Below, piece after piece: positions 43,555 through 52,919 of a DNA stretch of 64,000 nt. Under the pieces are notes generated by a model. The model did no database searches. It worked only from the letters and a program-made list of their open reading frames with translations, and was not told the DNA's origin. The DNA comes from Mycolicibacterium sp. CBMA 234 (GTDB lineage Bacteria; Actinomycetota; Actinomycetes; Mycobacteriales; Mycobacteriaceae): assembly GCF_009729415.1 (NCBI RefSeq), contig NZ_MPKW01000005.1, forward strand, positions 427,343-491,342. Direction: 5' to 3'. Within the stretch, counting starts at the first letter, position 1. Each line of letters starts with the position of its first letter. The translations under genes and the position numbers were made by a program.

Positions 43555-44800
43555 GTGACAGTCCTCCCCGGCGTAGGCGAGATACGCCTCGTTGAGAAGT
43601 GGGCAGCCGGTCGCCAGGTCGATCCAGCGAAAGCGCTTGAGACCACCTACACCTGGTCGCGTCCCACGGTATCCGTTTGGCTCGTGCGCAACGCGATATG
43701 CGTCGTACCGTTTTCGGCACTCCTAGCCGCGGTTGTCGGGGCCAGCGGGTGGCGGCTCGTCCAGTACGCGATTCTGGGCGGCGCCGTCGGGGTGAGCAGC
43801 TGGTTGACCGCTGCTCATGGCTTCGCGGAGGGTGCACTGCGGCCGGCGCGGGTCAGCCTTCTCGTTCGCCTTGGCGGGGGCGATCGTCGCCACTGCGGTT
43901 GATCGGGTCAGGGAGTCGCCTGCCATCGCGATCGTCATCGCCTTTGTCTTGATGGTGACCCTTGCGGTACCGCTCACCGTTATCGTCATGTTCGCTCCGT
44001 CGCTGCAACCGATTCGCGACCTTGCCGCAGGAACCGCCCGAGTGACGGCCGGCGACTACACCAAGCGCCTGCCGGTGGTGCAGGACGACGACATAGGCGC
44101 ATTGGCGGCGGCGTTCAACCGCATGCAAGCGGGTTTGGCCGAGCGGCAACGGCTTCAGTCCGCGTTCGGCGCGTATGTCGATCCTGTCCTCGCGGCCCGG
44201 CTGCTCGAGCAGCGTGACGACGTGTTCACCGGCGAACGCCGGGAGGTGACGGTCATGTTCGTCGATGTCCGCGACTTCACCCCGTTTGCCGAGGCGAACA
44301 CCGCCGAAGACGCCGTCGCCCGCCTCAATGAGCTTTTCGAGATCGTCGTACCTGCCGTCGTCGACGCTGGTGGGCACGTCAACAAGTTCCTCGGCGACGG
44401 TGCAATGGCGGTGTTCGGCGCCCCCAACGCCCTTCCGAATCATGCCGACGCCGCGGTGAGCACGGCCGCCCAGATTCAGCGGCTGGTCGCCGCGCGTTTC
44501 GACGGCGACCTCCGGATCGGCATCGGGATCAACACCGGCATGGTGATCGCAGGCACCATCGGCGCGGCGGGCCACCTGGAGTTCACCTTGATCGGCGACA
44601 CAACCAACGTTGCCGCCCGGGTGGAGCAGCTCACCAAAACAACCGGTGACGGGATCCTCCTCACTGCTCACACCGCCGAGGCACTCAACGGTCGAACACA
44701 CGGACTCATCGACCGCGGATCGCATGCCTTGAAAGGAAAGCTGGCCGCCGTGCAGGTCTATGCAATAGCTGCCGAGGCGATGACGGATCCGCCAACCTAG
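43555..44800 (+). pseudogene. Broken membrane adenylate cyclase (Rv1318c-Rv1320c type)
   Basis: Two frames together resemble the mycobacterial membrane-HAMP-cyclase family. Frame one (43555-~43860) gives VGEIRLVEKWAAGRQVDPAKALETTY and membrane segments to GALRPARV. The match then jumps to the frame of 43817-44800: FSFALAGAIVAT, HAMP (LQPIRDLAAGTARVTAGDY), linker QRLQSAFGAYVDP, and a class III cyclase domain (MFVDVRDFTPFAE, NKFLGDGAMAVFG, NVAARVEQL). Some 30-35 codons expected between them appear lost with a frame change, and the N-terminal ~100+ residues are missing. The 327-residue second frame could still make a HAMP-cyclase. Confidence 0.72.
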
Positions 44801-44802
44801 CG

Positions 44803-45010
44803 ACTGGAGCGAAAGCCCGCACGCACGATGCGATCCTGGCTGCGACAGCTGCCGTTTTAGCCGACGACCGCGCGGCGACACTGCCAGACATCGCCAAGGC
44901 TGCCAACGTTGGTCGCGCCACGCTTCACCGACACTTCACCGACCGAGATACGTTGGTACGTGCAGCAATTCAAGATGCGGTTCCAGTTCCACAAGGACTG
45001 CCCGCCGCGG
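44803..45010 (+). pseudogene. TetR N-terminal remnant without start
   Basis: Directly behind the cyclase stop, one frame reads ARTHDAILAATAAVLADD, LPDIAKAANVGRATLHRHF and TDRDTLVRAAIQDA: a complete TetR DNA-binding domain. No usable start precedes it in frame, and after about residue 68 the translation loses TetR character and ends at 45183. It is probably a decayed regulator gene. Confidence 0.65.
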
Positions 45011-45469
45011 CACGTCAACCTTCGCTGAATCTCACCATTCGCAGACTGACCGTTCGCCGGCGCAGCACGGCGAAGTACAACACCCACTTGCCACCGCTGA
45101 CGACGCGCCATGAGTCCACATCTGTCGGCGTGACACAAAACCGCGTTCCGCGGTACGGCACAGCAGCTTTACACCGAACATGAACTGGATCACGATCATT
45201 CGGTGCTTGAGGCAACAATCACATTCCCCACCGAAGGACTGTGGCTTCCCGACGTTGCTGATACCCAAACCATCCACCACTGCAACGGGTTTACGTAGGC
45301 GTTCGCCGCGCCTCACTGTTCACACAGCGGCGCCTGCCATCCACGACAATTCGTCGCGGCTCTAGTTGTGTTGCCAAGATCGCCGGCGGCGCAACACGTC
45401 CTGCGTATGCGGTCAATGCGCCATCACTGGTCCACTCCGCTCAGATCCGTTCTCTCCCAGAAGGACAGC
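45011..45469. other. Gene-free stretch before the lipase homologue
   Basis: About 460 nt with only short, unconvincing frames on both strands; the lipase start region has AGAAGGA just before 45470. No repeat or RNA gene recognised. Confidence 0.45.
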
Positions 45470-46906
45470 ATGAATAAGCCAGCGCCGACCACGCTTCGCC
45501 TCGACGCATCCCCCTTCGAAAAACGCTGTGGCCCAATACCTCTACCGCGCCGCGGCGTAGGCGTGCTTCAAATCCTTGCGCGCACATGGTGTTTGGTTGT
45601 CGCAGCGGAATTGCTTATCGCAGCTTGCATAACACTGCAACAGAGTCCCTCCGCCAGCGCCGACGATGACTGCCCTTCGAACACCGGCTACCAACCCGAA
45701 TGCCAATACCGACCTTTTTATACGCCCCCACACCCACTCCCCGCAGGATCACCGGGCGACTTGATCCGGACTGAGCCGTCACGTATCGCCCTCGACCCGG
45801 CCGGCCATGGCAACTATTCGGGCAGGGGCACGCGCATCATGTACCAAAGCACCGATGGACGTGGCCAACCAGTCGCAGTGACCGGCACATACTTGGAACC
45901 CCACACCCCCTGGTCCGGACCGGGTCCCCGCCCCCTCATCGCACTAGCACCATTTCAGCAAGGTATGGGCGATCAGTGCGCCATCTCGCGCCTCCTCAGC
46001 GAGGGCGGTATGCACTACGGCGGATTCCTCGACTTTGCGTTCTATTTCGAATCAGGGTTCCTTGCGACCCTGCTCGACCGCGGATTCGCGCTCGTAGTAA
46101 CCGATTACCAAGGCACCGGCACATACGGCCCACCTACTGGCGGGATACGAGTACCGACGGCTCACGCGGTTATCGACTCCGCTCGAGCGGCGCTGCGACT
46201 ACCCGACACCACTCTCACGCCCAACGGCCCAGTTGCATTCTGGGGGTACGGGCCAGGAGGCACAGCGGCGGCCGCGGCGGTGGAGATGGCGCCAAGCTAC
46301 GCTCCCGGACTCAACGTCGTCGGCGCATGGGTCGGCGCACCAAACGCCGATTACTCGATCTACGCCGACGACGCCGATGGATCGATGCTCGTTGGAACCA
46401 TGGGATACGCATTGAATGCGTTCATTGCGGCGTATCCCGAGGCCGAGCAACCCATCATGGATGTCCTAACCCCACGAGGGGTCGACTTTCTCCAGAAGAC
46501 TCGTTACAACTGCATCGACGAGGTCATCTCGAAGTTCATGTTCCGGCACCTCCAGCCCTACTTCAACCGCGACTATCACGACATCCTCGGGTCGGAGCCG
46601 ATCAAGTCTGCATTGGCCGCCCAACGCATCGGGTCGTTGAAGCCCAATGCGCCCGTGCAGATAGACACGAACCGATCCGACCCGCTCTTCCCGTGGGTCG
46701 CCTCCAGACAATTGGCCGCCGATTGGTGTGCCAAAGGAGCTGATGTCGAGCTCTGGACAAACGACCAGCCGGCATTCCTCAACAAGACCGCGACCAACAG
46801 CATGTTGACCTACTTCGTCGAGGGAGAGCGCGGCATGCAGTGGATCACCGATCGATTCAACGGACTGCCCACCACCTCGAACTGCCGAGACCTACCACCG
46901 CTCTAG
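45470..46906 (+). CDS. Secretory-lipase homologue lacking catalytic residues
   Basis: Encodes 478 residues from the ATG at 45470 (AGAAGGA upstream). A membrane-spanning or signal segment (~33-60) ends near ASA-DDD. The mature part matches the LIP family (triacylglycerol/steryl-ester-type alpha/beta hydrolases): PVAVTGTYLEP, PLIALAPFQQGMGDQCA, LLDRGFALVVTDYQGTGTYG, RFNGLPTTSNC at the end. The nucleophile elbow, usually GYSxGG, reads WGYGPGGTAAAA, so the Ser is Gly. The C-terminal region where LGHALP-type His is expected reads FLNKTATNSML. An Asp candidate (NRSDPLFP) remains. Probably inactive as an esterase. Confidence 0.8.
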   Translation: MNKPAPTTLRLDASPFEKRCGPIPLPRRGVGVLQILARTWCLVVAAELLIAACITLQQSPSASADDDCPSNTGYQPECQYRPFYTPPHPLPAGSPGDLIRTEPSRIALDPAGHGNYSGRGTRIMYQSTDGRGQPVAVTGTYLEPHTPWSGPGPRPLIALAPFQQGMGDQCAISRLLSEGGMHYGGFLDFAFYFESGFLATLLDRGFALVVTDYQGTGTYGPPTGGIRVPTAHAVIDSARAALRLPDTTLTPNGPVAFWGYGPGGTAAAAAVEMAPSYAPGLNVVGAWVGAPNADYSIYADDADGSMLVGTMGYALNAFIAAYPEAEQPIMDVLTPRGVDFLQKTRYNCIDEVISKFMFRHLQPYFNRDYHDILGSEPIKSALAAQRIGSLKPNAPVQIDTNRSDPLFPWVASRQLAADWCAKGADVELWTNDQPAFLNKTATNSMLTYFVEGERGMQWITDRFNGLPTTSNCRDLPPL

Positions 46907-46974
46907 CTTCCCGGTCGATGCACGACGGGCGCTGACAGGACCCTAGCGGTCTGAGGAGCCAAGCGGCAGGAACT

Positions 46975-47010
46975 CCTTCGCCTTGCGAAGGTTCCCAATC
47001 GCGTTCCCAA
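46975..47010. repeat. Hairpin and GTTCCCAA direct repeat near tRNA
   Basis: CCTTCGC (46975-46981) and GCGAAGG (46985-46991) form a 7-bp stem with a 3-nt loop; GTTCCCAA then occurs at 46991-46998 and 47003-47010. They lie between the lipase homologue and the tRNA terminator. The hairpin may end lipase transcription; the repeat has no assigned role. Confidence 0.45.
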
Positions 47011-47019
47011 CGGCAAGAA

Positions 47020-47051
47020 AACGGCCCCCGGAGAAATCTCCGGGGGCCGTT
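47020..47051 (-). terminator. Rho-independent terminator of the initiator tRNA gene
   Basis: AACGGCCCCCGGAGA (47020-47034) and TCTCCGGGGGCCGTT (47037-47051) are perfect 15-bp arms. On the minus strand the stem starts 9 nt beyond the tRNA 3' end and is followed by TTTCTT. Confidence 0.88.
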
Positions 47052-47059
47052 CTCACTAG

Positions 47060-47133
47060 TAGCGGGGACAGGATTCGAACCTGCGACCTCTGGGTTATGA
47101 GCCCAGCGAGCTACCGAGCTGCTCCACCCCGCG
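47060..47133 (-). tRNA. tRNA-fMet (initiator, anticodon CAT)
   Basis: Reads CGCGGGG at the 5' end, D-arm GAGCAGCTCGGTAGCTC, anticodon stem-loop CTGGGCTCATAACCCAG, T-arm with GGTTCGAATCC and 3' CCCCGCTA; CCA is not encoded. Initiator features are the unpaired first acceptor position (C1 opposite U72) and three G:C pairs under the anticodon loop (GGG/CCC). It has its own promoter and terminator. The 3' end faces the accessory stretch at 41-47 kb. Confidence 0.95.
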
Positions 47134-47145
47134 TTGCTGAATAGA

Positions 47146-47174
47146 ACATTACCCAACGCCGTCGAATGAACCAA
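47146..47174 (-). promoter_or_regulatory. Promoter of the initiator tRNA gene
   Basis: On the minus strand TTGGTT (47169-47174) and TAATGT (47146-47151) are separated by 17 nt, a near-consensus housekeeping promoter; transcription would start about 6 nt before the tRNA 5' end. Confidence 0.75.
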
Positions 47175-47240
47175 ATCGTGTGCTCAGACAGGGTTTCTGC
47201 GTGGAAACTGCGAGGTACGGAGCGCTGCCCAGCAGAAGCG

Positions 47241-47272
47241 AAAACCCCCACTTCCGGGTGGAAGTGAGGGTT
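47241..47272 (-). terminator. Rho-independent terminator after UPF0182 gene
   Basis: AACCCCCACTTCC (47243-47255) pairs with GGAAGTGAGGGTT (47260-47272) with one mismatch; on the minus strand a TTTT tract follows. It sits 39 nt beyond the UPF0182 stop. Confidence 0.82.
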
Positions 47273-47311
47273 ATCACATCTGCTCTAGGGGAAGGCGCTC
47301 CCCCGCCTCGA

Positions 47312-50299
47312 CTACTTCGCGTCGCGGTACTTCGCCATCGCGTCGTCGAGCTTCTGCAACGCCGCGCCGTACTGTGCGAAATTGCCGCTCTGCTGCGCCG
47401 TATGCACGCCGTCGAGGGCCTCATTGACATCTTGTAGCGCAGCGGCTTTCGAGGGCGACAGCGTCACTGAGACACCCGGCAGCACCGCTGCCGGCACCGA
47501 GGGCTGCGGGCCGGCCGCAGGCGGCGGGACGGCCCCAGGAACGGGCGCGTGTGGCGCCGCACCCGGCGGCAGGTCCGTCGGTGCCGGACCAGTGGCCGTC
47601 GCGCCCGCACCGGGCCCGAAGATGCCGTTGAGGGCGTCACGGACGGTCGGCCCGTAGCCGACCTTGTCGTTGTACATCATCGCCACGCGGATCAACCGGG
47701 GGTACGACGACGCCGCGTCACTGGCCCCCGGAGAGGCGTAAACCGGTGCGACGTACAACAACCCGCCCTGTCCGACAGGCAACGTCAGCAGATTGCCCCA
47801 CCGAATCCGGTTCTGATTGTCCCGACCGATGACACCGAGATCCTGGCTCACCGCGGTGTCGGTACTGATCGCGTTGAAGGCCAGTTTCGGACCGTTGACC
47901 TGCCCCGGCACGGTGAGCACGGTGATCTTGCCGTACGTCGCCGGGTCAGAGCTCGCGCTGATGTACGCGGCCAGGAAGTCGCGCCGGAATCGGTTCATCG
48001 CAGAGGTCAACTGGAACGACGCCGAATCACCGCCCGTCGCAAGGTCTTTCGCGACGATGTAGTACGGCGGCTGGAAGCTGCTGGCCGTCGGGTTCGGGTC
48101 AAGCGGCACATCCCAGAAATCCGACGTCGAGAAGAAGGTCACCGGATCGTTCACGTGGTACTTGGCCAGCAGCATGCGCTGCACCTTGAACAGGTCCTCG
48201 GGGTAGCGCAGGTGCTCGGCAAGTTCCTTGGAAATGGCCGACTTTGGCTTCACGGTGTCTGGGAACACCTTCATCCAGGCCTGCAGCACCGGATCATGCT
48301 CGTCCTGCTCGTACAGCGTGACGGTGCCGTCGTAGGCATCGACGGTGGCCTTCACCGAGTTGCGGATGTAGGACACCTGCTTGTCCGGCAACAGCCGGTT
48401 GGTCGCAACCTCATTCGAGTCGGCCGTCGCGCTCGACAGCGACGTCAGCTCCGAGTACGGGTAGTTGTCCAGCGTGGTGTAGCCGTCGACGATCCACACC
48501 ATGCGCTTGTTGACGATCGCCGGGTACACCGTCGAATCGGTGGTCAGCCACGGCGCCACGGCCTCCACGCGCTTGGCCGGGTCCCGGTTGAACAGAATCT
48601 TGCTGTTCGGCCCGATCACGCTGGAGAACAAGAAGTTTCGCTCGGCGAACTTGGCGGCGAATACCGACCGCGACAGCCAGTTGCCGATGTCCACACCGCC
48701 AGAGCCGCTGTAGGTGTAGTTCTTGGTCTCGGTGTTGGTCTCATAGTCGTATTCACGGTCGGGGCCGTTCTGGCCGACGATCGCGTAATCCGATGCCGCA
48801 CTGGCAATCACCGGGCCGAAGTACACCCGCGGCTGATCCAGCGGCGCCGGTCCCGGCGACACGGCAGCCCCGTTGGCGCCGACCACGCTGGCCAGGAACT
48901 CCGGGTAACCACCGTTCTGGTTGGGGTCATTGGCGATTCCGCGCACGGTATTGGCCGGCGACGCGATGAAGCCGTTGCCGTGCGTGTACACCGAATGCCT
49001 GTTGATCCAGTCGCGCTGGTTGTCGATCAACCGGTCCGGATTCAATTCCCGTGCCGCCACGACGAAGTCGCGCAGCTTGCCGTCGGGCCCGTCATAGCGG
49101 TCGATGGACAGCTGGTCCGGGAAGCTGTAGAAGTTCTTGCCCTGCTGGAACTGCGTGAACGCCGGGCCGACAATGGTCGGATCGAGCAGGCGGACATTCG
49201 ACGTCGTGGCCCGGTCGGCCGCGACCTGCTCAGCGGTGGCGGGCGTATTGCCGCTGTAGTCGCGATAGGTCACCGAATCGCCGGTCAACCCATAGGCGTC
49301 TCGTGTCGCGGTGATGCTGCGACTGATGTAGTCGCGTTCCTTCTGCGCCGCATTGGGTTTGACGCTGAATTGCTCGACCAGCATGGGCCAGCCGGCACCC
49401 ACGATCACCGAGCTCAGGAGCAGCAGCACCAGGCCGATCGCGGGAATCCGCAAGTCCCGCAACACCAGCGCCGAGAACACGGCCACGGCACAGATCACCG
49501 CGATGGCCATCAGGATCAGCTTGGCCGGCAGTACCGCGTTGATGTCGGTGTAACCCGCACCGGTGAAGGGCTTACCACCGCGGGTGTGGCTGAGCAGCTC
49601 GTAGCGGTCGAACCAGTAGGCAACTGCCTTGAGCAGCACCAGAACTCCGACCAGCGCCACCAATTGGATGCGCGCGGCACGACTTACGGCGCCCTGCCGA
49701 CCCGCCAGGCGGATGCCGCCGAACACGTAGTGGCCCAGCAGACTGCCGACCAGCATCAAGAAGACGCCGACAAACAGATAGCCGAGCACCAGGCGGTAGA
49801 ACGGCAGATCGAACGCGTAGAAGCCCAAATCCTTACCGAATTCGGGATCGCTGATGCCGAATGAGCCACCGTGCAGGAACAGCTGAACCCGCACCCAGTA
49901 GGTCTGCGCGACGAATCCGGCCAACAGGCCGATGAAGGCGGGGACGCCGATGGCGAACAGCCGCAACCGGGACAGCACCGTCGTGCGGTAGCGGGCCACC
50001 GGATCGTTGGGTCCGGACGCCGGCACGAACACCGGCCGGGACCGGTACGCCAGTGCCATTCCGGCGAACGAGACGGCACCGACGAACAGACCGGCCACCA
50101 CGAAGATCACCAACCGCGTCACCAGGACAGTGGTGAAAACCGAGCGGAAGCCGAGTTCACCAAACCAGAGCCAGTCCACGTACGCGTCGACCAACCGCGG
50201 GCCGATCATCAACAAACCGACGATCAGCAACGCGACCCCCACCAGAATCCGGCTTCGTCGCGTTAGCTTCGGCATCCTCGCCGCGGGCCGCATCCCCAC
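47312..50299 (-). CDS. UPF0182 large membrane protein (Rv3193c-like)
   Basis: Encodes 995 residues from a GTG; ATGs at codons 3 and 9 are alternatives. About seven membrane helices in residues 15-330, then a large extracytoplasmic region ([20 protein letters not shown]..., [48 protein letters not shown]) and a Pro-rich stretch (~890-945) before a C-terminal helical segment. It matches, as I recall, the whole length of M. tuberculosis Rv3193c. Function unknown. Opens the block that keeps M. tuberculosis gene order. Confidence 0.92.
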   Translation of the reverse strand: MGMRPAARMPKLTRRSRILVGVALLIVGLLMIGPRLVDAYVDWLWFGELGFRSVFTTVLVTRLVIFVVAGLFVGAVSFAGMALAYRSRPVFVPASGPNDPVARYRTTVLSRLRLFAIGVPAFIGLLAGFVAQTYWVRVQLFLHGGSFGISDPEFGKDLGFYAFDLPFYRLVLGYLFVGVFLMLVGSLLGHYVFGGIRLAGRQGAVSRAARIQLVALVGVLVLLKAVAYWFDRYELLSHTRGGKPFTGAGYTDINAVLPAKLILMAIAVICAVAVFSALVLRDLRIPAIGLVLLLLSSVIVGAGWPMLVEQFSVKPNAAQKERDYISRSITATRDAYGLTGDSVTYRDYSGNTPATAEQVAADRATTSNVRLLDPTIVGPAFTQFQQGKNFYSFPDQLSIDRYDGPDGKLRDFVVAARELNPDRLIDNQRDWINRHSVYTHGNGFIASPANTVRGIANDPNQNGGYPEFLASVVGANGAAVSPGPAPLDQPRVYFGPVIASAASDYAIVGQNGPDREYDYETNTETKNYTYSGSGGVDIGNWLSRSVFAAKFAERNFLFSSVIGPNSKILFNRDPAKRVEAVAPWLTTDSTVYPAIVNKRMVWIVDGYTTLDNYPYSELTSLSSATADSNEVATNRLLPDKQVSYIRNSVKATVDAYDGTVTLYEQDEHDPVLQAWMKVFPDTVKPKSAISKELAEHLRYPEDLFKVQRMLLAKYHVNDPVTFFSTSDFWDVPLDPNPTASSFQPPYYIVAKDLATGGDSASFQLTSAMNRFRRDFLAAYISASSDPATYGKITVLTVPGQVNGPKLAFNAISTDTAVSQDLGVIGRDNQNRIRWGNLLTLPVGQGGLLYVAPVYASPGASDAASSYPRLIRVAMMYNDKVGYGPTVRDALNGIFGPGAGATATGPAPTDLPPGAAPHAPVPGAVPPPAAGPQPSVPAAVLPGVSVTLSPSKAAALQDVNEALDGVHTAQQSGNFAQYGAALQKLDDAMAKYRDAK

Positions 50300-50377
50300 T
50301 CGTCAGCTCCAGTCTGTTGAAAGTCCGTAACGCCAGCTTGCGATATGAACTCTACGCATCGACGGCGGACCGCATGC

Positions 50378-51403
50378 TCAACAGCGGGGAGGTTCGCCAC
50401 CAGCGGACACGGCGTGCAGTGCGTCGACGGCACCACCGAGGTTCTCTACCTTGACCAACCGCAGCCCGTCCAGGCGGGCCGACACCGCTTCGGCGCAGTT
50501 GTCGGCGGGCACCATGAACACCGTGGCCCCGGCCTCCCGCGCGGCCAGCATCTTGTGGGTGATGCCGCCGATCGGCCCCACCTTGCCGGTATCGGAGATG
50601 GTGCCGGTACCCGCAATGAACTTGCCACCGTTGAGATTTCCGTCGGTGAGCTTGTCCACCACGGCCAGGCTGAACATCAGGCCGGCCGACGGCCCACCGA
50701 TGTTGGCGAGGTTGAAATCGACGACGAACGGCGCCCATGGCGCGTTGAGGACCGTCGTACCGAGGTAGCCGTAGTCGCGGTCCTTGTTGGCGCCGAGGGT
50801 GATGGTCGCGATGCCGAGCCCGGCGTTCTTACGCCGGTAATCGATCACCACGTGGTCACCGGGCTTGGTCTTCTTCAATAGCGTCGTGAACTCTTCGACG
50901 TTGGCCACCGGAGTCCCGTTGACCATGTCGATGGCATCCCCCGCGCGCAGCTGCCCGGCCGACGGCCCCGGATCGGCGACAGCCTGGACCGTCACGGCCT
51001 TCGGGTATTTCAGGTAGTCCAGGGCCGCGTACTCGGCGTCTTCCTCGGAGTTCTTGAAGTCGGCGTTGTTGGCCTTGTCCACCTGGTCCTTGGACCTGTC
51101 CGGCGGATACACCAGATCCCGTGGCACCAGTTGCTCACGGCCGGACATCCAGAGCGCCAGCGCCTGCCCCAGCGTCAGCCCATCGCTCTGCGACACGGTC
51201 GTCATGTTGAGGTGCCCCGACGTCGGGTGCACCTTGACGTCGCCCTTGATCTCGACGACCTTTTTGCCGTCGACCTCACCGAGCGTGTCGAACGTCGGTC
51301 CCGGCCCCAGCGAGACGAACGGCACCGTCACCACCGACACCAGCACGACGAACGTGATGATCGGCACGAGCGCCACGACGAGCGTCAAAATCCGCCTGTT
51401 CAC
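50378..51403 (-). CDS. PDZ-Lon (YlbL-type) membrane protease
   Basis: Encodes 341 residues from the GTG at 51403 (start like MNRRILTL in relatives). Membrane anchor ~5-27, PDZ domain ~115-195 (DPGPSAGQLRAGDAIDMVNG), and a Lon-type catalytic domain with Ser in NIGGPSAGLMFSLA (~240) and Lys in GKVGPIGGITHKMLAA (~275). Proteases of this kind cleave membrane or exported substrates. Divergent from the DUF2342 gene with an 89-nt gap. Confidence 0.9.
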   Translation of the reverse strand: MNRRILTLVVALVPIITFVVLVSVVTVPFVSLGPGPTFDTLGEVDGKKVVEIKGDVKVHPTSGHLNMTTVSQSDGLTLGQALALWMSGREQLVPRDLVYPPDRSKDQVDKANNADFKNSEEDAEYAALDYLKYPKAVTVQAVADPGPSAGQLRAGDAIDMVNGTPVANVEEFTTLLKKTKPGDHVVIDYRRKNAGLGIATITLGANKDRDYGYLGTTVLNAPWAPFVVDFNLANIGGPSAGLMFSLAVVDKLTDGNLNGGKFIAGTGTISDTGKVGPIGGITHKMLAAREAGATVFMVPADNCAEAVSARLDGLRLVKVENLGGAVDALHAVSAGGEPPRC

Positions 51404-51492
51404 GCCGCCAACAGTAAGGCTCGAGGCTCGGTTCGCTGACAGCATGACCCGCGAAGCCACCGGCCGGCCAGCCTGGCAGTACCGTTGACGGT

Positions 51493-52863
51493 ATGGCTGA
51501 TCTGCCTTTTGGCTTCTCCAGTGGCGAAGAACCCGACCGCGACAAATCGAAGAAAGAGCCTGGACAAGGCCCTTCTGATGGTTCCTCGGACCCGTTCGGG
51601 TTCGGTGGCGCGTTCGGCGGTCCCGGCGGCGCCGGGATGCCCGACCTGGGCCAAATCTTCACGCAGCTCGGCGCGATGTTCAGCGGCGCGGGCGCGTCGA
51701 TGGCGGGCCCGCAGTCCGGTCCGGTCAACTACGACCTGGCCCGCAAGCTCGCGTCGAACTCGATCGGGTTCGTCAAACCGATACCCGAGCAGACCAGTGC
51801 GGCGATCTCGGACGCCGTGCACCTGGCCGAGACCTGGCTCGACGGCGTCACTCCCCTGCCCGCCGGCACCACCCGCGCTGTGGCCTGGACCGCGAGCGAC
51901 TGGCTCGACAACACGCTGAACACCTGGAAACGGCTGTGCGACCCGGTTGCCGAGCAGCTGTCAAGCGTGTGGGTGTCCGCGCTGCCCGACGAGGCCAAGG
52001 CCATGGCCGGACCGCTGATGGCGATGATGTCGCAGATGGGCGGCATGGCGTTCGGCTCGCAGCTGGGTCAGGCCCTGGGCACGCTGTCCAAGGAGGTGCT
52101 GACCTCCACCGACATCGGGCTGCCACTGGGACCGTCCGGGGTGGCCGCGCTGATGCCCGAAGCCGTCGAGGCGTTCGGTGAAGGTCTGGAGCAGCCGCGC
52201 AGCGAGGTGCTGACCTTCCTGGCGGCCCGCGAAGCCGCCCATCACCGGTTGTTCAGCCACGTGCCGTGGCTGTCCAGCCAGCTGCTCAGCGCCGTCGAAG
52301 CCTTCGCCAAGGGCATGAAGATCGACATGAGCGGGTTCGAGGAACTCTCCTCCGGTCTGGACCCCATGTCGATGATGGGTGACCCGGCCGCCATGGAGAA
52401 ACTGCTCAGCGAGGGCATGTTCGAGCCCAAAGCCACCCCCGAACAGGCGGCGGCACTGGAGCGGCTGGAGACGCTGCTGGCGCTCATCGAAGGCTGGGTG
52501 CAGACCGTCGTGACCGCGGCCCTCGGTGACCGGCTGCCCGGTACATCGGCACTCAGCGAGACGCTGCGTCGTCGTCGCGGCACTGGCGGACCGGCGGAAC
52601 AGACCTTCGCGACCCTGGTCGGCCTGGAACTACGGCCGCGCAAGATGCGCGAGGCCGCGACACTGTGGGAGAAGCTGACCGAGGCTGTCGGCGCCGACCA
52701 GCGCGACGCCGTTTGGCAGCACCCCGACCTGCTGCCCGGCGCTGCGGATCTAGACGAGCCCGCCGGCTTCATCGACCGCGCGCTCGGTGGCGACACCAGC
52801 GGTCTCGATCAGGCGCTGGCCGATCTGGAGAAAGACCTCAAGCGGGACACTGACGAGCAGTAA
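51493..52863 (+). CDS. DUF2342 zinc-metalloprotease-like protein (Rv3195-like)
   Basis: Encodes 456 residues. A Gly/Asp-rich N-terminus (~10-50) precedes a helical domain with MGGMAFGSQLGQALG, and TFLAAREAAHHRLFSHVPWL (~235-254), where family members have a metalloprotease-like E-x-x-H/H-x-R motif. Fits the actinobacterial DUF2342/F420-linked metallohydrolase-like family; catalytic activity is not proven. Begins the plus-strand run with the E1-like and ABC1 genes. Confidence 0.85.
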   Translation: MADLPFGFSSGEEPDRDKSKKEPGQGPSDGSSDPFGFGGAFGGPGGAGMPDLGQIFTQLGAMFSGAGASMAGPQSGPVNYDLARKLASNSIGFVKPIPEQTSAAISDAVHLAETWLDGVTPLPAGTTRAVAWTASDWLDNTLNTWKRLCDPVAEQLSSVWVSALPDEAKAMAGPLMAMMSQMGGMAFGSQLGQALGTLSKEVLTSTDIGLPLGPSGVAALMPEAVEAFGEGLEQPRSEVLTFLAAREAAHHRLFSHVPWLSSQLLSAVEAFAKGMKIDMSGFEELSSGLDPMSMMGDPAAMEKLLSEGMFEPKATPEQAAALERLETLLALIEGWVQTVVTAALGDRLPGTSALSETLRRRRGTGGPAEQTFATLVGLELRPRKMREAATLWEKLTEAVGADQRDAVWQHPDLLPGAADLDEPAGFIDRALGGDTSGLDQALADLEKDLKRDTDEQ

Positions 52864-52919
52864 TCCTGCCTGTGGATAACTAATTCGCCGATTCGGCCCG
52901 ACGTTGGCACAGTTGGGCC

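Noticed and set aside
46975..47060. Phage attachment site at the tRNA 3' end
   Set aside because: No second copy of the tRNA 3' sequence and no integrase seen in the window; only the general suspicion is reported.
47549..49864. A 771-codon open frame antisense to the UPF0182 gene
   Set aside because: Arg/Val/His-rich translation without domains; the minus-strand frame is conserved and full length. It is an effect of GC-rich codon use.
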